Shown: positions 29,981 to 41,771 of the stretch, piece by piece
How positions within the stretch are numbered: position 1 is the stretch's first letter
How the letters are laid out: each line of letters begins with the position of its first letter
NCBI RefSeq assembly: GCF_008801695.1
Contig: NZ_VZPF01000019.1
Span: forward strand, 1 to 62,739
Direction: 5' to 3'
Length of the DNA stretch: 62,739 nt
Source of the DNA: Pantoea stewartii subsp. stewartii
Lineage (GTDB): Bacteria > Pseudomonadota > Gammaproteobacteria > Enterobacterales > Enterobacteriaceae
Notes under the pieces: generated by a model
What the model was told of the DNA's origin: nothing
What the model saw: the letters and a program-made list of their open reading frames with translations, nothing else
The model's database searches: none
Program-made: the position numbers and the translations under genes

Positions 29981-30748
29981 ATGATGAACCGTCTTGAAGA
30001 GGTGCTGAAGCTGGCCGCCACGGAGCCTGCCCATCGTCCTGAGTTTTTTCAGCTACTGCTGGAGGCGGATGCATGGGTGCCGGGGGAAAGCACCCAGCAG
30101 CAGTTGGATGCCAGCACGCCTGTCGACCTGCCGCACTGGGAAAAAGAAGATGGCAGCAGTGTGATCCCGTTTTTTACCTCCGAACAGGCGATGAGCGAGG
30201 CGATCAACGATGAGCAGCCTTATGTGCGGCTGCCGGTACGTACGCTGTTTGAAATGACCCGTGGCGAAACGCTGTTTCTTAATCCAAAGTTGCCCACGGG
30301 CAAAGAGTTTTCTGCGGCGGAAATCAGTCATCTGCTGGGGGAAGAGGGCAGTGCCCTGATGCAGCAAACGGTGCTGGAAGGCGGTCAGTCACTGCTGCTG
30401 TCAGAAATCGCGGAACCGCCCGCGCAGATGATCGACTCGCTGACGCAGTTGTTCAGCAAATACAAGCAGGTTAAACGCGCTTTCATTGCCAGCATTCGTG
30501 AACAGGCGGATGATGTGCCTAATCTGTTGATTGGTATTGAAGCGGACAGCGATATTGAGGCAATTATTCAGGCGGCCGGCAGCGTAGCCACCGATACATT
30601 ACTGGATGATGCACCCATTGATGTGTGTGAGATTACGGCAGAGGACCGCGGAATCAGTCACTTCTTTACCGCGCACATTACGCCCTTTTATGAACGCCGC
30701 TGGGGCAGTTTCCTGCGTGAGTTCAAAGGTGGTCAGCGGATCATCTGA
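29981..30748 (+). CDS. sseB: Enhanced serine sensitivity protein SseB
   Basis: SseB is a cytosolic protein named for the serine-sensitivity phenotype in E. coli; its biochemical role is unclear. The 255-residue product matches E. coli SseB (258) through LAATEPAHRPEFFQLLLEAD, HWEKEDGSSVIPFFTS, PTGKEF and the end FYERRWGSFLREFKGGQRII. It converges on sseA, with a short shared terminator between them. Confidence 0.93.
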   Translation: MMNRLEEVLKLAATEPAHRPEFFQLLLEADAWVPGESTQQQLDASTPVDLPHWEKEDGSSVIPFFTSEQAMSEAINDEQPYVRLPVRTLFEMTRGETLFLNPKLPTGKEFSAAEISHLLGEEGSALMQQTVLEGGQSLLLSEIAEPPAQMIDSLTQLFSKYKQVKRAFIASIREQADDVPNLLIGIEADSDIEAIIQAAGSVATDTLLDDAPIDVCEITAEDRGISHFFTAHITPFYERRWGSFLREFKGGQRII

Positions 30749-30754
30749 CACACT

Positions 30755-30778
30755 GCGCGGCCTGTTCGGCCGCGCGTT
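30755..30778. terminator. Shared terminator of sseB and sseA
   Basis: The stem GCGCGGCC/GGCCGCGC fills most of the 35-base gap between the convergent genes. The T-run after it is short. Confidence 0.6.
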
Positions 30779-30783
30779 TACCG

Positions 30784-31626
30784 TTACTTCGCAATCGGCA
30801 AATCATCCCGGCTGCCCCATTCGGACCAGGATCCGTCATACAGCGTCACTTCCCTTGCACCCAGAGCCGTCAGCGCCAGAATCAACACCACCGCAGTCAC
30901 GCCAGAGCCACAGCTGGCTACGATGGGTTTGCTGATATCCACACCGGCTTCCGCAAAGCGTGAACGAAGTTCGGCTTCCGGCTTGAGTGCGCCCTGCTCG
31001 ACCAGGGTATTCCAGGGCAGATTAAGGCTGTTGGGAATGTGCCCACGGTGCAATCCCGGACGGGGTTCATCGACCTCAGCATTAAAACGGTTCGCCGCGC
31101 GCGCATCGACAATTTGCGCGCCGCCTTCATGGCTAATCAGCAAGACATCCGTCAGGCGTTTCACCAGGCCTTCATCGAACTGCGCATCAAACTCACCTTC
31201 CGGCAGACTGACCTCGCCCTCAGCCAGCGCATAACCCGCCGTTTTCCAGCCCTGCAGACCGCCAGCCAGAATGGAGACCTGTGCCACGCCAAAAGCGCGC
31301 AGCATCCACCACGCGCGGGGCGCAGAAAACAGATTGCCTTCATCATAAACAATCAAATGCTTATCACTGTTGATGCCCAGTTCGCGCATCGCCACCGCGA
31401 AGCTTTCGGCCCGGGGTAACATGTGGGGATAAGGGCTGGTGTGATCGGAAAGCGTTTCAATATTGAAAAAAGGCGCACCAGGCAAATGCTCCGCCAGATA
31501 TTCTTTTTGAATATCGCGCGTGGCTTCCATGCCCGGCGGCAGCATACGCGCATCCAGAACCTGGAGCGTGCCGTCATTAAAATGTTCTTGTAACCAGTCG
31601 GCGGACACAAACAGTGGCGTCGTCAT
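30784..31626 (-). CDS. sseA: 3-mercaptopyruvate sulfurtransferase
   Basis: SseA transfers sulfur from 3-mercaptopyruvate to acceptors such as cyanide. The 280-residue protein has two rhodanese domains (about 1-145 and 160-280). The active-site loop CGSGVTA is near residue 237. ATG 31626 is chosen over an upstream start at 31680 because gaagaggttgtt precedes it and the length then equals the E. coli protein. Both domains are intact. Confidence 0.95.
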   Translation of the reverse strand: MTTPLFVSADWLQEHFNDGTLQVLDARMLPPGMEATRDIQKEYLAEHLPGAPFFNIETLSDHTSPYPHMLPRAESFAVAMRELGINSDKHLIVYDEGNLFSAPRAWWMLRAFGVAQVSILAGGLQGWKTAGYALAEGEVSLPEGEFDAQFDEGLVKRLTDVLLISHEGGAQIVDARAANRFNAEVDEPRPGLHRGHIPNSLNLPWNTLVEQGALKPEAELRSRFAEAGVDISKPIVASCGSGVTAVVLILALTALGAREVTLYDGSWSEWGSRDDLPIAK

Positions 31627-31771
31627 AACAACCTCTTCTCTGCAATCTTTGATGCCAGTGTCGGGCAATGTGCCCACCATCTCAAGAGAAGCGTTGATTA
31701 AATGCGAAGGTTGATGTGAAATCGTGCAGCATTATAAAACAATTCCCCTGGGGCACGGTGAAGGATTTACC

Positions 31772-34700
31772 ATGAAACAACGCATTAACCGGCTGCTGTT
31801 CAGCATGCTGATCGGCGGGGCGCTGCTGTCTGCCGCCACGTTACCTGCTTTTTCCGTCAGCGCTGAAACGCCTGCCGCCAGTGCGCAGGTCAGTAAGCCG
31901 CTGAGCATTATCGACCTCTCCGAGCTCCAGCTCGATGGTGCCGCCGCACTGGTGTTAACGTTCAATCAGCCGCTTGATGATAAGCAGGACGTGGCCAAAA
32001 AAGTCCGGCTGACGGACGATCAGCGCGGCAAGGTGGATGGCGGTTGGGAGCTGTCCGGGAATCGCAAGGCGCTGCGTTTTCGCCATCCTGAACCCTCACG
32101 GCACTTTACTGTGACCATCGATCCGGGCTTGCGCGCCGCCAGTGGTGAAACGCTGACCGCGGCTTACAGCCAAAAAATCACCACGCGCGACATTGAGCCG
32201 ATGGTGGGCTTCGCCAGTCGCGGTTCTTTGCTGCCATTGCGTATTGCGCAGGGCCTGCCGGTGCTGGCCTTGAATGTCGATCAGGTGGATGTCGATTTTT
32301 TCAGGATTAAAAACGCGGGCCTGGCGCAATTCCTGTCCCAGTGGAATAACGGGAGTAATCTCTCAACCTGGCAATCTCAGGAGCTGCTTAAAACCAGTGA
32401 GCTGGTTTACAGCGGCCGCTTTGAGCTTAACCCGGCACGCAATACGCGGGAAAAACTGCAGCTGCCGCTAAAAGACATCAAGCCGCTTCAGCAACCGGGC
32501 GTTTATCTGGCCGTGATGAAACAGGCCGGCACGTATCATTACAGTATGCCAGCCACGCTCTTCACCCTGAGCGATATCGGCCTGTCACTGCACCGTTTTC
32601 CGGGCCAGTTTGAGCTGTTTGCCCAGAGTCTGGAAAACGGCGATCCGCTCTCAGGCGTCAATGTCAGAGTCCTGAACGATAAAGGGCAGGTCCTGCAAAA
32701 CGGCACCAGCGACAGCAGCGGGCATGTGCGTCTGAAAGCCGAAGACAAGGGCAAGTTCCTGTTGGCAATACAGGGCGATCAAACCTCCCTCATCGATCTG
32801 GCTCGCCCGGCATTAGATTTAGCCGAATTTCCCGTGGCGGGACCGGAGGGCTATGACAAGCAGCTGTTCGTGTTTGGCCCGCGCGATATCTACCGTCCCG
32901 GCGAAACGGTGATCGTCAATGCGCTGCTGCGTGATGCTGATGGCAAACCGTTACCGGCCCAGCCGGTTAAAGCCGAAGTGGTACAGCCCGACGGTGAAGT
33001 GGTGCGCACCTTTGTCTGGCAACCGCAGGACGGGTTGTATCAGCAGCGATTCAGCCTGCCCACGACCGCCATGACCGGTGGCTGGATGCTGTGACTTAAC
33101 ACCGGTGATAACCTGCCGCGTCAGTGGCATTTCCGCGTCGAAGATTTCCTGCCAGAGCGCATGGCGCTGACGCTGAAAAACGATGAGCAACCTCAGCCTG
33201 CCGATGCGGATATCACCTTTAACGTTGAGGGGCGTTATCTCTATGGTGCGCCTGCGGCGGGGAATGCGCTGCAGGGGCAGCTCTATCTACGTCCTGCCCG
33301 GGACGCGGTGGCAGCGCTGCCTGGCTATCAGTTTGGGGATATCACTGAGGAGGGCGTCAAACGCAGCTTGGGTGATGTGGATATCAAACTGGATGCGAAC
33401 GGCAAAGCCCAGCTAACCGTCGAGAATCAGTGGGACCAGCTCCACTCGCCGCTAAACCTGATTTTACAGGCCAGCCTGCTGGAAACGGGTGGACGGCCTG
33501 TGACCCGACGTGCCACTCAGGCGATCTGGCCCGCGGAGGCGCTGCCGGGCATTCGTCCCCTGTTCGGCAACAAGTCGATCTACGATTACCGCAGTGACAG
33601 TTATCGCGATGAGCCGACCGTGCCGGAAAACAGCCTGGCCGATTTTGACATTGTTTACGCCAACAGTCAGGGCGAAAAGCTGGCGGCAGAAAAGCTGAAT
33701 GTGCGCTTGATTCGCGAACGTCGTGACTACTACTGGAGCTTCTCTGACAGTGAAGGCTGGCAGTCACGCTACGACGCGAAAGATCTGCAGGAAGATGAGC
33801 GATCGATTACGGTGCCCGCTGAGGGCAGTACCAAAGTCAGCTTCCCGGTCGAGTGGGGCAGCTACCGACTGGAAGTGCAGGCGGGTGAAAAATTGTCAGC
33901 AGCGTGCGTTTTCAGGCGGGCTATGACTGGCAGGATAATACCAATGGTACGGGCGGCGCTCTGCGCCCGGATCAGGTCAAACTCCGCTTAGACAAAGCCG
34001 CTTATCAGCCCGGAGAAACCGTGCATCTGCAGGTGGAATCGCCCACGGCCGGTAAGGGCTATCTGATGGTTGAGTCCAGCAGCGGCACGCTGTGGTGGCA
34101 GCCGCTGACCGTTCCGCAGGGCGGGACGACGGTGGATGTGCCGATTGCCAACAGCTGGCAGCGTCACGATCTCTATTTTAGTGCCATTGTCGTACGGGAA
34201 GGGGACAAGACCAGCGGCGCTACGCCAAAACGTGCCGTCGGACTGCTACATCTGCCGATGGCGACCGACGCGCGCCGCCTGACCCTGACGCTGGATGCGC
34301 CTGAAAAAGTTCGCCCTGAGCAGAACCTGACGGTCAATGTGCAGGCCAGTCGTGAAGGCGGCCCGCTGCCGGATAAGGTGCATGTGCTGCTGTCGGCGGT
34401 GGACAGCGGGGTTTTGAGCGTGACGGATTACAAAACCCCGGATCCCTGGCAGGCCTTTTTCGGCCGTAAACGTTATAACGTCGACCAGTACGATGTGTTT
34501 GGGCAGTTGATTGAAGGCGGCGGACGCCTGGCAGCGCTGCGCTTTGGCGGCGACGGCGAAGACGACACGCTGACGCGCGGCGGCAAGAAACCCGTTACCC
34601 ACGTCAACATTGTGGCGCAGCAGCTACAGGCTGTTACGCTGGATAAAAACGGCAAGGGCTCGATCACGCTCCCTGTCCCGGCATTTAACGGTGAACTGCG

Positions 34701-36669
34701 CCTGATGACGCAGGTCTGGAGCGATGACAGCTTTGGCGCGGCAGAGCGCAAGCTGGTTGTGGCGGCGCCGCTGGTCAGTGAACTGGCCACGCCGCGCTTC
34801 CTGGCCAGCGGCGACAGCGCATCGCTGGCGCTGGATATCACCAACCTGACTGATTTACCGCAAACGCTGAAGGTGGATCTCGCAGCCCGGGGGCTTATTG
34901 CGCTGTCCGGCGCGGCCACGCAAAACGTGACGCTGGCCAAAGGTGAGCGGAAAACGCTACAGGTGCCGGTCACCGCGCAAAATGGTTTTGGTGACGGTGA
35001 CGTTCAGGTCACGATTTCAGGCCTGAATCTGCCGGGTGAGCAGGTGCGGCCCAGCCAGCAGCAGTGGAAGATTGGTGTCAGGCCCCCTTATCCGACCCAG
35101 ACGCTCAGTTTTGACGCGGTGATCAACGGCGAGCAGCCGTGGCAGGTAACGGCAGCAGCCTTTGCCGGCCTGGACGCGGCAACGCTCAGTGGACAACTGA
35201 CGCTGAGTAATCGCCCACCGTTGAATATTGCGCGCTATATCAGTGCGCTTTATGCCTATCCCTACGGTTGTCTGGAGCAAACGGCGAACGGGCTGTGGCC
35301 ATCGTTGTACACCAGCCAGGCGCAACTTACCGCCATGGGTATCAAAACCAGCTCTGATGAGGTTCGCCGGGCAGCGGTAGAAACCGGTATTGCCCGGTTG
35401 GCGGGCATGCAGCGCGCGGACGGCAGCTTTGGTTTATGGGGCAAACAGAGCGAAGAAGAATTCTGGTTAACGCCTTACGTAACGGATTTCTTACTGCGCG
35501 CCAGTGAGGCGGGCTATGCGTTGCCTGATGAGGTCGTCAGCCGGGCGAACGCGCGCCTGCTGCGTTATCTTCAGGACCCGGCGCAGATCACCGGAGGCGG
35601 CAGCCAGCACGTCGAAGCGTTACGTTTCAGCGTGCAGGCTTATGCCGGACTGGTGCTGGCACGCCAGCAGCGGGCACCGCTGGGTGCCTTACGTGCGCTG
35701 TATGAAAAGCGTGACAAGACCCAGTCGGGCCTGGCGCTGATGCAGTTGGGCATTGCGCTGAAGCTAATGGGTGATGAACAGCGTGCGCAACTGGCGGTGA
35801 TGCAGGGGGCAACGCTGCCACGCGCTGAGAACCGCTGGTTTGGCGACTACGGCAGTACCGTGCGCGATCAGGGCATGATGATTGCGCTGCTGGCTGAAAA
35901 TCAACTGCAGCCGGACCTGCAAAACAGCCTGCTGCTGTCACTGTCTAAAGAGGTGACGGGCAAGCGCTGGTTCTCCACTCAGGAGAATAATGCCCTTTAC
36001 CTGGCGGCCCGGACGCTGCAAACCGCCAACCGGCAACGCTGGCAGGCGCAACTTTCGGGTAGCGATCAGCCTGTGAGTGGAGATGCGCCGCTAAATAAAG
36101 GACTGGATCATCAGCAACTGACTCAGGGCGTTGACGTACGTAATGTCGGCAGCACGCCGCTGTACGCCAGTCTGAACGTGGTCGGCTATCCGCTGAGTCC
36201 ACCTGCGCCAGTCAGCCATATGATGGCGATTAAACGCGAGTACTTTACGCTGGATGGGCAGGCTGCCGATTTGAATAATCTGCGCAGCGGAGAACTGCTG
36301 GTGGTGCGCCTGACGGTCTCAGCCAAACGCAGCATTAGCGATGCGCTGGTGGTGGATTTATTGCCCGCCGGTCTGGAGCTGGAAAATCAGAACCTGGCGG
36401 ACAGCAGTGCCAGTCTGGGGGACAGCGCCGATGCCTTAAAAGAGAGCATGATGGATATGCAACAGGCCAGCATCAGGCATATTGAGTTCCGTGATGACCG
36501 CTTTGTTGCCGCTCTGGCCGTCGATACGTATCGTCCCACAATGCTGATTTATCTGGCGCGGGCAGTTACACCGGGGCGCTATCAATTGCCCCCGCCGCAG
36601 GTGGAATCCATGTACGTGCCCGAATGGCGCGCCATTGGCAGCACACCGCAGCAGCTGCATGTACAGTAA
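31772..36669 (+). pseudogene. yfhM: Alpha-2-macroglobulin homologue YfhM, broken by a stop and a frameshift
   Basis: Intact YfhM is a periplasmic protease-trapping protein of about 1650 residues with a thioester bond. Here the frame is interrupted twice. A TGA at 33092-33094 (codon 441) sits where CGA would restore the homologous sequence. A one-base loss follows in the A5 run at 33888-33892; restoring one A gives EKIVSSVRFQAGYDW. The rest is well conserved, including the thioester motif CLEQ (Cys codon 35269) and the C-terminal ESMYVPEWRA. The signal peptide (ending AFSVSAE) lacks the lipobox cysteine found in E. coli. Sequencing error could explain either lesion. The pbpC partner downstream is intact. 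Confidence 0.9.
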
Positions 36670-36681
36670 TCGGGTGCGTGC

Positions 36682-39006
36682 GTGATCAGGCACATCAGAA
36701 AGCGGTGGCTGCTGGCGCTGCCGCTTTGTGTTCTGGGGCTGCTGCTTGCGCTGCTGATACTGGACCGGCTGTCACCACTGCCGCTTAAAGCGGTCCAGCC
36801 TGCGCGAGTGGTGGTTGCGGAGGACGGTACGCCGCTGTGGCGATTTGCCGACAGTCAGGGGATCTGGCGCTATCCGGTCACGCCGGAAGAGGTTTCGCCC
36901 GCCTATATCCAGGCGTTGCTGACCTATGAAGATCGCTGGTTCTGGTATCACCCTGGTATTAATCCGCTGTCTGTGCTGCGGGCCGCCTGGCAGAATCTTC
37001 GCTATCGTAGTGTGATTTCCGGTGGCAGCACCTTAACGATGCAGGTGGCACGGCTTATCGACCCGCAGCCGCGGACGCTGCGCGGCAAGCTGATTCAGAC
37101 ATGGCGTGCCCTCCAACTGGAGTGGCACCTGTCAAAACGCGACATCCTGACGCTTTATCTTAATCGCGCGCCCTTTGGCGGCACGCTGGAAGGCATTGGC
37201 GCAGCCAGCTGGAGCTGGCTGGGCAAAGCCCCGTCGCAGTTAACCCGCGGGGAAGCCGCCTTGCTGGCCGTGCTGCCGCAGTCACCCAGCCGTCTGCGGC
37301 CCGATCGCTGGCCGGAACGGGCTGAGGCGGCACGCAATAAAGTGCTGGACCGTCTGGCGCAATATCACGTCTGGTCTGCGCGTCAGGTGGCCGAGATCCG
37401 CCAGGAGCCGGTCTGGCTGCCACCACGGCAAATGCCGCAGATGGCTCCCTTGCTGGCCCGGCGGCTGTTGTCGATCAGCACTCACGAAAAAATCGTCTCA
37501 ACGCTGGATCCGTCGCTGCAGCGTGAGCTGGAAAGTATGACGCTGAACATCAAAAATCAGCTGCCGCCGCGCACCTCGCTGGCCATTCTGGTGGTCGATC
37601 ACACCACCATGGCCGTACGTGGGTATGTTGGCTCCGTTGACTTTGCTGACGACAACCGCTTCGGGCATGTCGATATGATTGCCAGCGTACGCTCACCGGG
37701 ATCGATCTTAAAACCCTTTGTTTATGGCATGGCGCTGGATGACGGGCTGATTCATGCCGAGTCGCTGCTGCAGGATGTGCCGCGCCGTTTTGGCGACTAC
37801 CGTCCGGGTAACTTCGATACCGGTTTTCATGGGCCGGTCAGCGCCAGCGAAGCGCTGGTGCGTTCCCTTAATCTGCCTGCGGTGCAGGTACTGGAAGCGC
37901 TGGGTCCCAAAAATGTCGCGGCCCGCCTGCGCAATGTCGGGCTTAACCTGCGCTTTCCGCCCGGCGCCGAGCCGAATTTGTCATTGATCCTGGGGGGCAC
38001 CGGCGCGCGCATGGACGAGATCGTTGCGGCGTATAGCGCTTTCGTGCGTCAGGGCAACGCCGCGCAACTGCGCTGGATGCCCGATCAACCGTTGCAGCAG
38101 CGGCCTCTGCTTTCGCCCGGCGCGGCGTGGATTATCCGCCGTGTCCTGGCGGGTGAAGCGCAGCCTGCGGGCAAAGGGAACCTGCCTGCGGTTGTACCGC
38201 TGGCGTGGAAAACCGGCACCAGCTATGGCTATCGCGATGCCTGGGCGGTGGGCATGAATCCCCGCTATCTGATCGGCGTCTGGGTTGGCCGTCCCGATGC
38301 AACGCCCGTCGCAGGGCAGTTTGGTTTTGCGTCTGCCGTTCCCGTGATGAATCAGGTAAACAGCGTACTGATGAACCGTTTAGGCGGACAGGAGGTGCCC
38401 GTTGATCCTCGTCCCGCATCGGTTACGGTGGCCAGCATCTGCTGGCCGGGCGGACAGCCGCTGCCTGTGGGCGATGAAAACTGCCGCCAGCGCCGCCAGA
38501 GCTGGGTGTTGAATGACACGTTGCCGCCCACCTTGCTGGCATCGGGCCAGGAAAGCCTCAGCGGTTTACGGTTGCGCTACTGGCTAAATGACCAGGGCCG
38601 CCGCGTGGCGGCTGACTGTCCGCACGCTGTCAGCCACGATCGTTTACTGTGGCCCTTACCGCTGGAAGCCTGGCTACCGTTGCAGGAGCGACGGCGTCAG
38701 CGGTTACCGGCTATCGACAGTCAGTGCCCGCCACTTACGCAGGGCAGCAGTGCGCCGCTGATTGTCACAGGCGTCATTGACGGGCAACGGGTGCAGCCGT
38801 TGCCGGGTAATTCCACCCTGGTCATGCCGGTTGCGGCACAGGGCGGGCAGGGTAATCAGCGCTGGTGGTTTTTGAACGGTGAACCCGTGACGGCGGAAAA
38901 CCAGAGCGGCACGCTGTCGCTGCGTCTTGATCGCTCAGGTGACTATCAATTGGTGGTGATGGATGAAGCCGGGCAGCTTGCGACCGTTAACTTCACACGG
39001 GGATGA
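36682..39006 (+). CDS. pbpC: Penicillin-binding protein 1C
   Basis: PBP1C polymerises peptidoglycan glycan chains and carries a transpeptidase domain. The 774-residue protein has an N-terminal membrane anchor (WLLALPLCVLGLLLALLIL) and a GT51 domain with the catalytic Glu in LLTYEDRWFWYHPG and GGSTLTMQVARL. A transpeptidase domain follows with SPGSILKPF (nucleophile Ser), SLN and WKTGTSYGYRDAW. A C-terminal BiPBP_C domain closes it. The start is GTG 36682. It normally forms a pair with YfhM, whose gene here is disrupted. Confidence 0.95.
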   Translation: MIRHIRKRWLLALPLCVLGLLLALLILDRLSPLPLKAVQPARVVVAEDGTPLWRFADSQGIWRYPVTPEEVSPAYIQALLTYEDRWFWYHPGINPLSVLRAAWQNLRYRSVISGGSTLTMQVARLIDPQPRTLRGKLIQTWRALQLEWHLSKRDILTLYLNRAPFGGTLEGIGAASWSWLGKAPSQLTRGEAALLAVLPQSPSRLRPDRWPERAEAARNKVLDRLAQYHVWSARQVAEIRQEPVWLPPRQMPQMAPLLARRLLSISTHEKIVSTLDPSLQRELESMTLNIKNQLPPRTSLAILVVDHTTMAVRGYVGSVDFADDNRFGHVDMIASVRSPGSILKPFVYGMALDDGLIHAESLLQDVPRRFGDYRPGNFDTGFHGPVSASEALVRSLNLPAVQVLEALGPKNVAARLRNVGLNLRFPPGAEPNLSLILGGTGARMDEIVAAYSAFVRQGNAAQLRWMPDQPLQQRPLLSPGAAWIIRRVLAGEAQPAGKGNLPAVVPLAWKTGTSYGYRDAWAVGMNPRYLIGVWVGRPDATPVAGQFGFASAVPVMNQVNSVLMNRLGGQEVPVDPRPASVTVASICWPGGQPLPVGDENCRQRRQSWVLNDTLPPTLLASGQESLSGLRLRYWLNDQGRRVAADCPHAVSHDRLLWPLPLEAWLPLQERRRQRLPAIDSQCPPLTQGSSAPLIVTGVIDGQRVQPLPGNSTLVMPVAAQGGQGNQRWWFLNGEPVTAENQSGTLSLRLDRSGDYQLVVMDEAGQLATVNFTRG

Positions 39007-39111
39007 TGGTTTTTTGCGCTAAATCAGATTTGAAAGCCTTCCGCATCGACACAGATCAAGATTTTTCAAGAAATTATGGGTTCTGTGATAGGCAACGTCA
39101 CACTCAACCCC

Positions 39112-39117
39112 TATAAT
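39112..39117 (+). promoter_or_regulatory. ndk -10 element
   Basis: A consensus TATAAT lies 66 bases before the ndk start. No strong -35 is evident. Confidence 0.4.
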
Positions 39118-39182
39118 CGGCGCCGTTTCTTAGCCGGGGCGTGCGCCCTCGGTTTCTTCAGAACGTCAAGACAGAGGTCATC

Positions 39183-39614
39183 ATGGCAATCGAACGTACT
39201 TTTTCTATCATCAAGCCAAACGCCGTCGCGAAAAACGTGATCGGTGCTATCTACAACCGTTTTGAAAGCGCAGGATTCAAAATCGTTGGCGCAAAAATGC
39301 TGCAGCTGAGCAAAGAGCAGGCTGAAGGTTTCTACGCAGAGCACCAGGGCAAGCCGTTCTTCGACGGTCTGGTTGAATTCATGACCTCTGGCCCGGTTGT
39401 GGTTTCTGTACTGGAAGGCGAAAATGCCGTTCAGCGTCACCGTGACCTGATGGGTGCAACTAACCCAGCCAACGCACTGGCCGGTACACTGCGTGCTGAC
39501 TATGCTGACAGCTTCACCGAAAACGCTACTCACGGTTCTGACTCTGCAGAGTCTGCAGCCCGTGAAATCGCGTACTTCTTCGGCGAAAACGAAATCTGTC
39601 CACGTACCCGTTAA
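39183..39614 (+). CDS. ndk: Nucleoside diphosphate kinase
   Basis: Ndk equilibrates nucleoside di- and triphosphates through a phosphohistidine. The 143-residue protein begins [18 protein letters not shown] and has the active-site motif NATHGSDS with His near residue 117. ATG 39183 gives the same length as E. coli Ndk. It sits between pbpC and rlmN, as in E. coli. Confidence 0.98.
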   Translation: MAIERTFSIIKPNAVAKNVIGAIYNRFESAGFKIVGAKMLQLSKEQAEGFYAEHQGKPFFDGLVEFMTSGPVVVSVLEGENAVQRHRDLMGATNPANALAGTLRADYADSFTENATHGSDSAESAAREIAYFFGENEICPRTR

Positions 39615-39788
39615 TTACTGACGCGTACACGGCTTTACAAAAATCTGCTGACCCGCGGTCACTCGCACCTGTTATCGGGCAGCAGATGTTGTACAATATT
39701 GCGCCTTCATTGAGCCAGCTTAGTGAAGGCGTAATTTTTTCTTTTCCCAACCGCGCCATAACGTGTAACAACGAGGCCAGAGAACACT

Positions 39789-40958
39789 ATGTCCGAACAG
39801 ATTGTGACGCCCGCGTCCACCTCACCGCTTTCCGTTTCGCCCAAAAGCCAAAAAATTAACCTGCTGGATCTTAACCGTCAGCAGATGCGCGAATTCTTTG
39901 TGTCCCTGGGTGAAAAACCGTTCCGTGCCGATCAGGTGATGAAGTGGATTTACCACTACTGCTGCGACGATTTCGAGCAGATGACCGACATCAATAAAAA
40001 GCTGCGTAACCGCTTAATGGAACTCACCGAAATTCGCGCGCCGGAAGTGGCCGAAGAGATGCGTTCAACGGACGGCACCATTAAGTGGGCTATTCGCGTG
40101 GGCGATCAACTGGTGGAAACGGTATATATCCCGGAAGGCGACCGTGCCACGTTGTGCGTGTCCTCCCAGGTGGGCTGTGCACTGGAATGTAAATTCTGCT
40201 CAACGGCGCAACAGGGCTTTAACCGCAATCTGCGCGTCTCCGAAATTATCGGCCAGGTCTGGCGTGCGGCAAAAATTGTCGGTGCAGCCAAACTGACCGG
40301 CCAGCGTCCTATCACTAACATCGTGATGATGGGCATGGGCGAACCTCTGCTCAACCTGAATAACGTCGTCCCGGCAATGGAAATCATGCTGGATGACTTC
40401 GGTTTCGGTTTATCAAAACGCCGTGTGACGCTGTCGACCTCGGGCGTGGTTCCGGCTCTCGACAAGCTGGGTGACATGATTGACGTGGCGCTGGCTATCT
40501 CGCTGCATGCGCCCAATGATAAACTGCGCGATGACATCGTGCCGATTAACAAGAAGTACAACATCGAAACCTTCCTGGCGGCAGTCAAACGCTATATTGG
40601 TAAATCCAACGCCAACCAGGGACGTGTCACGATTGAGTATGTGCTGCTGGACCACGTGAACGACAGCACCGATGATGCGCATGAGCTGGCTGCACTGCTC
40701 AAAGAAACACCGTGCAAAATTAACCTGATCCCCTGGAACCCCTTCCCGGGCGCACCTTATGGGCGCAGCTCAAACAGCCGCATTGACCGCTTCGCTAAGG
40801 TGCTAATGGACTATGGCTTTACCACCATTGTGCGTAAAACCCGCGGGGACGATATTGATGCCGCCTGTGGTCAGCTGGCGGGTGAAGTCATCGACCGCAC
40901 CAAACGTACCCTGCGTAAGAAGATGGCCGGTGAAGCCATATCTGTGAAGGCGATCTGA
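39789..40958 (+). CDS. rlmN: Dual-specificity RNA methyltransferase RlmN
   Basis: RlmN is a radical SAM enzyme that adds C2-methyl to A2503 of 23S rRNA and A37 of some tRNAs. The 389-residue protein holds the [4Fe-4S] motif CALECKFC (CxxxCxxC) near residue 125 and the GMGEPLLN motif. The enzyme depends on a [4Fe-4S] cluster, so some cluster assembly route must exist despite the missing isc genes. Promoter candidate TACAAT lies at 39692. Confidence 0.97.
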   Translation: MSEQIVTPASTSPLSVSPKSQKINLLDLNRQQMREFFVSLGEKPFRADQVMKWIYHYCCDDFEQMTDINKKLRNRLMELTEIRAPEVAEEMRSTDGTIKWAIRVGDQLVETVYIPEGDRATLCVSSQVGCALECKFCSTAQQGFNRNLRVSEIIGQVWRAAKIVGAAKLTGQRPITNIVMMGMGEPLLNLNNVVPAMEIMLDDFGFGLSKRRVTLSTSGVVPALDKLGDMIDVALAISLHAPNDKLRDDIVPINKKYNIETFLAAVKRYIGKSNANQGRVTIEYVLLDHVNDSTDDAHELAALLKETPCKINLIPWNPFPGAPYGRSSNSRIDRFAKVLMDYGFTTIVRKTRGDDIDAACGQLAGEVIDRTKRTLRKKMAGEAISVKAI

Positions 40959-41039
40959 AAGGCGGACGAACAGGGTTTCTGATCGGTTACCGGCGTGGCA
41001 GGCTGCTGCTCACCACACGGATGACAGGGAGGAAACCTT

Positions 41040-41771
41040 ATGCGCAAAGGAGCAGGCGCGCGGCTACTGACCGTTTTTGTTGTAAGCGGTTGTGTCAGTT
41101 CACCGTCGCAACCCGGGGCCGCAGAATTGCGTTTACAGCTGGGTATGCATTACCTTGCCGTAAACGATTACAGTGCGGCGCGCCGTAATTTCCTTCGCGC
41201 GCAGGCGGCAGCGCCAAAGGATTATCGGGTGCAGCTGGCCTTTGCCAGGCTCGCTCAGCGTCAAGGGCAAACTTCTGCTGCGCATCTTCATTTTTTACAG
41301 GCGCAGCAAATTGCCCCATATAATGGTTACATCGCTAACAATTACGGTGCGTTTCTTTGCACTTTAGGGCAGTATGATGAAGCGCATCAACAGTTTATCC
41401 GGGCAAAAGATGCGCAGGAAGGAGACGCCCGCATCGATGCGTACGAACTGTCGGGATATTGTTATCTGCGGGCAGGGGACAGACAGTCAGCGCGAGCAGC
41501 ATTGTCTTATGCGCGTGATGTGGACAGAAGTAAGGGAGAATCGCTGCTGGCTGAAGCTGAAAGAGCGGTCGAACATGACCAATGGGCTAACCTGGCGCTA
41601 TTGTTAGAGCTTTACCAGCCGCTGCCGGAGACGGCACGCAGCCTGGCGTTACACATACGTTTCGCCGCGCAACAGGGAAATCACGCAGACGTTTCACGTT
41701 ATGGCGACCAGTTAGTGCGACGTTTTCCGCAATCGATAAAGTACCAGCGTTATTTAGCTAATGAATACTGA
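41040..41771 (+). CDS. pilW: PilW/PilF-type TPR lipoprotein
   Basis: The product is similar to PilW (PilF), a TPR lipoprotein that stabilises type IV pilus secretin multimers in other bacteria. The 243-residue precursor has a signal peptide with lipobox VVSGC (Cys at about residue 18) and several TPR-like repeats ([40 protein letters not shown]). It overlaps rodZ by 11 bases. No pilus genes are visible here, so the role may be general envelope assembly. Confidence 0.82.
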   Translation: MRKGAGARLLTVFVVSGCVSSPSQPGAAELRLQLGMHYLAVNDYSAARRNFLRAQAAAPKDYRVQLAFARLAQRQGQTSAAHLHFLQAQQIAPYNGYIANNYGAFLCTLGQYDEAHQQFIRAKDAQEGDARIDAYELSGYCYLRAGDRQSARAALSYARDVDRSKGESLLAEAERAVEHDQWANLALLLELYQPLPETARSLALHIRFAAQQGNHADVSRYGDQLVRRFPQSIKYQRYLANEY

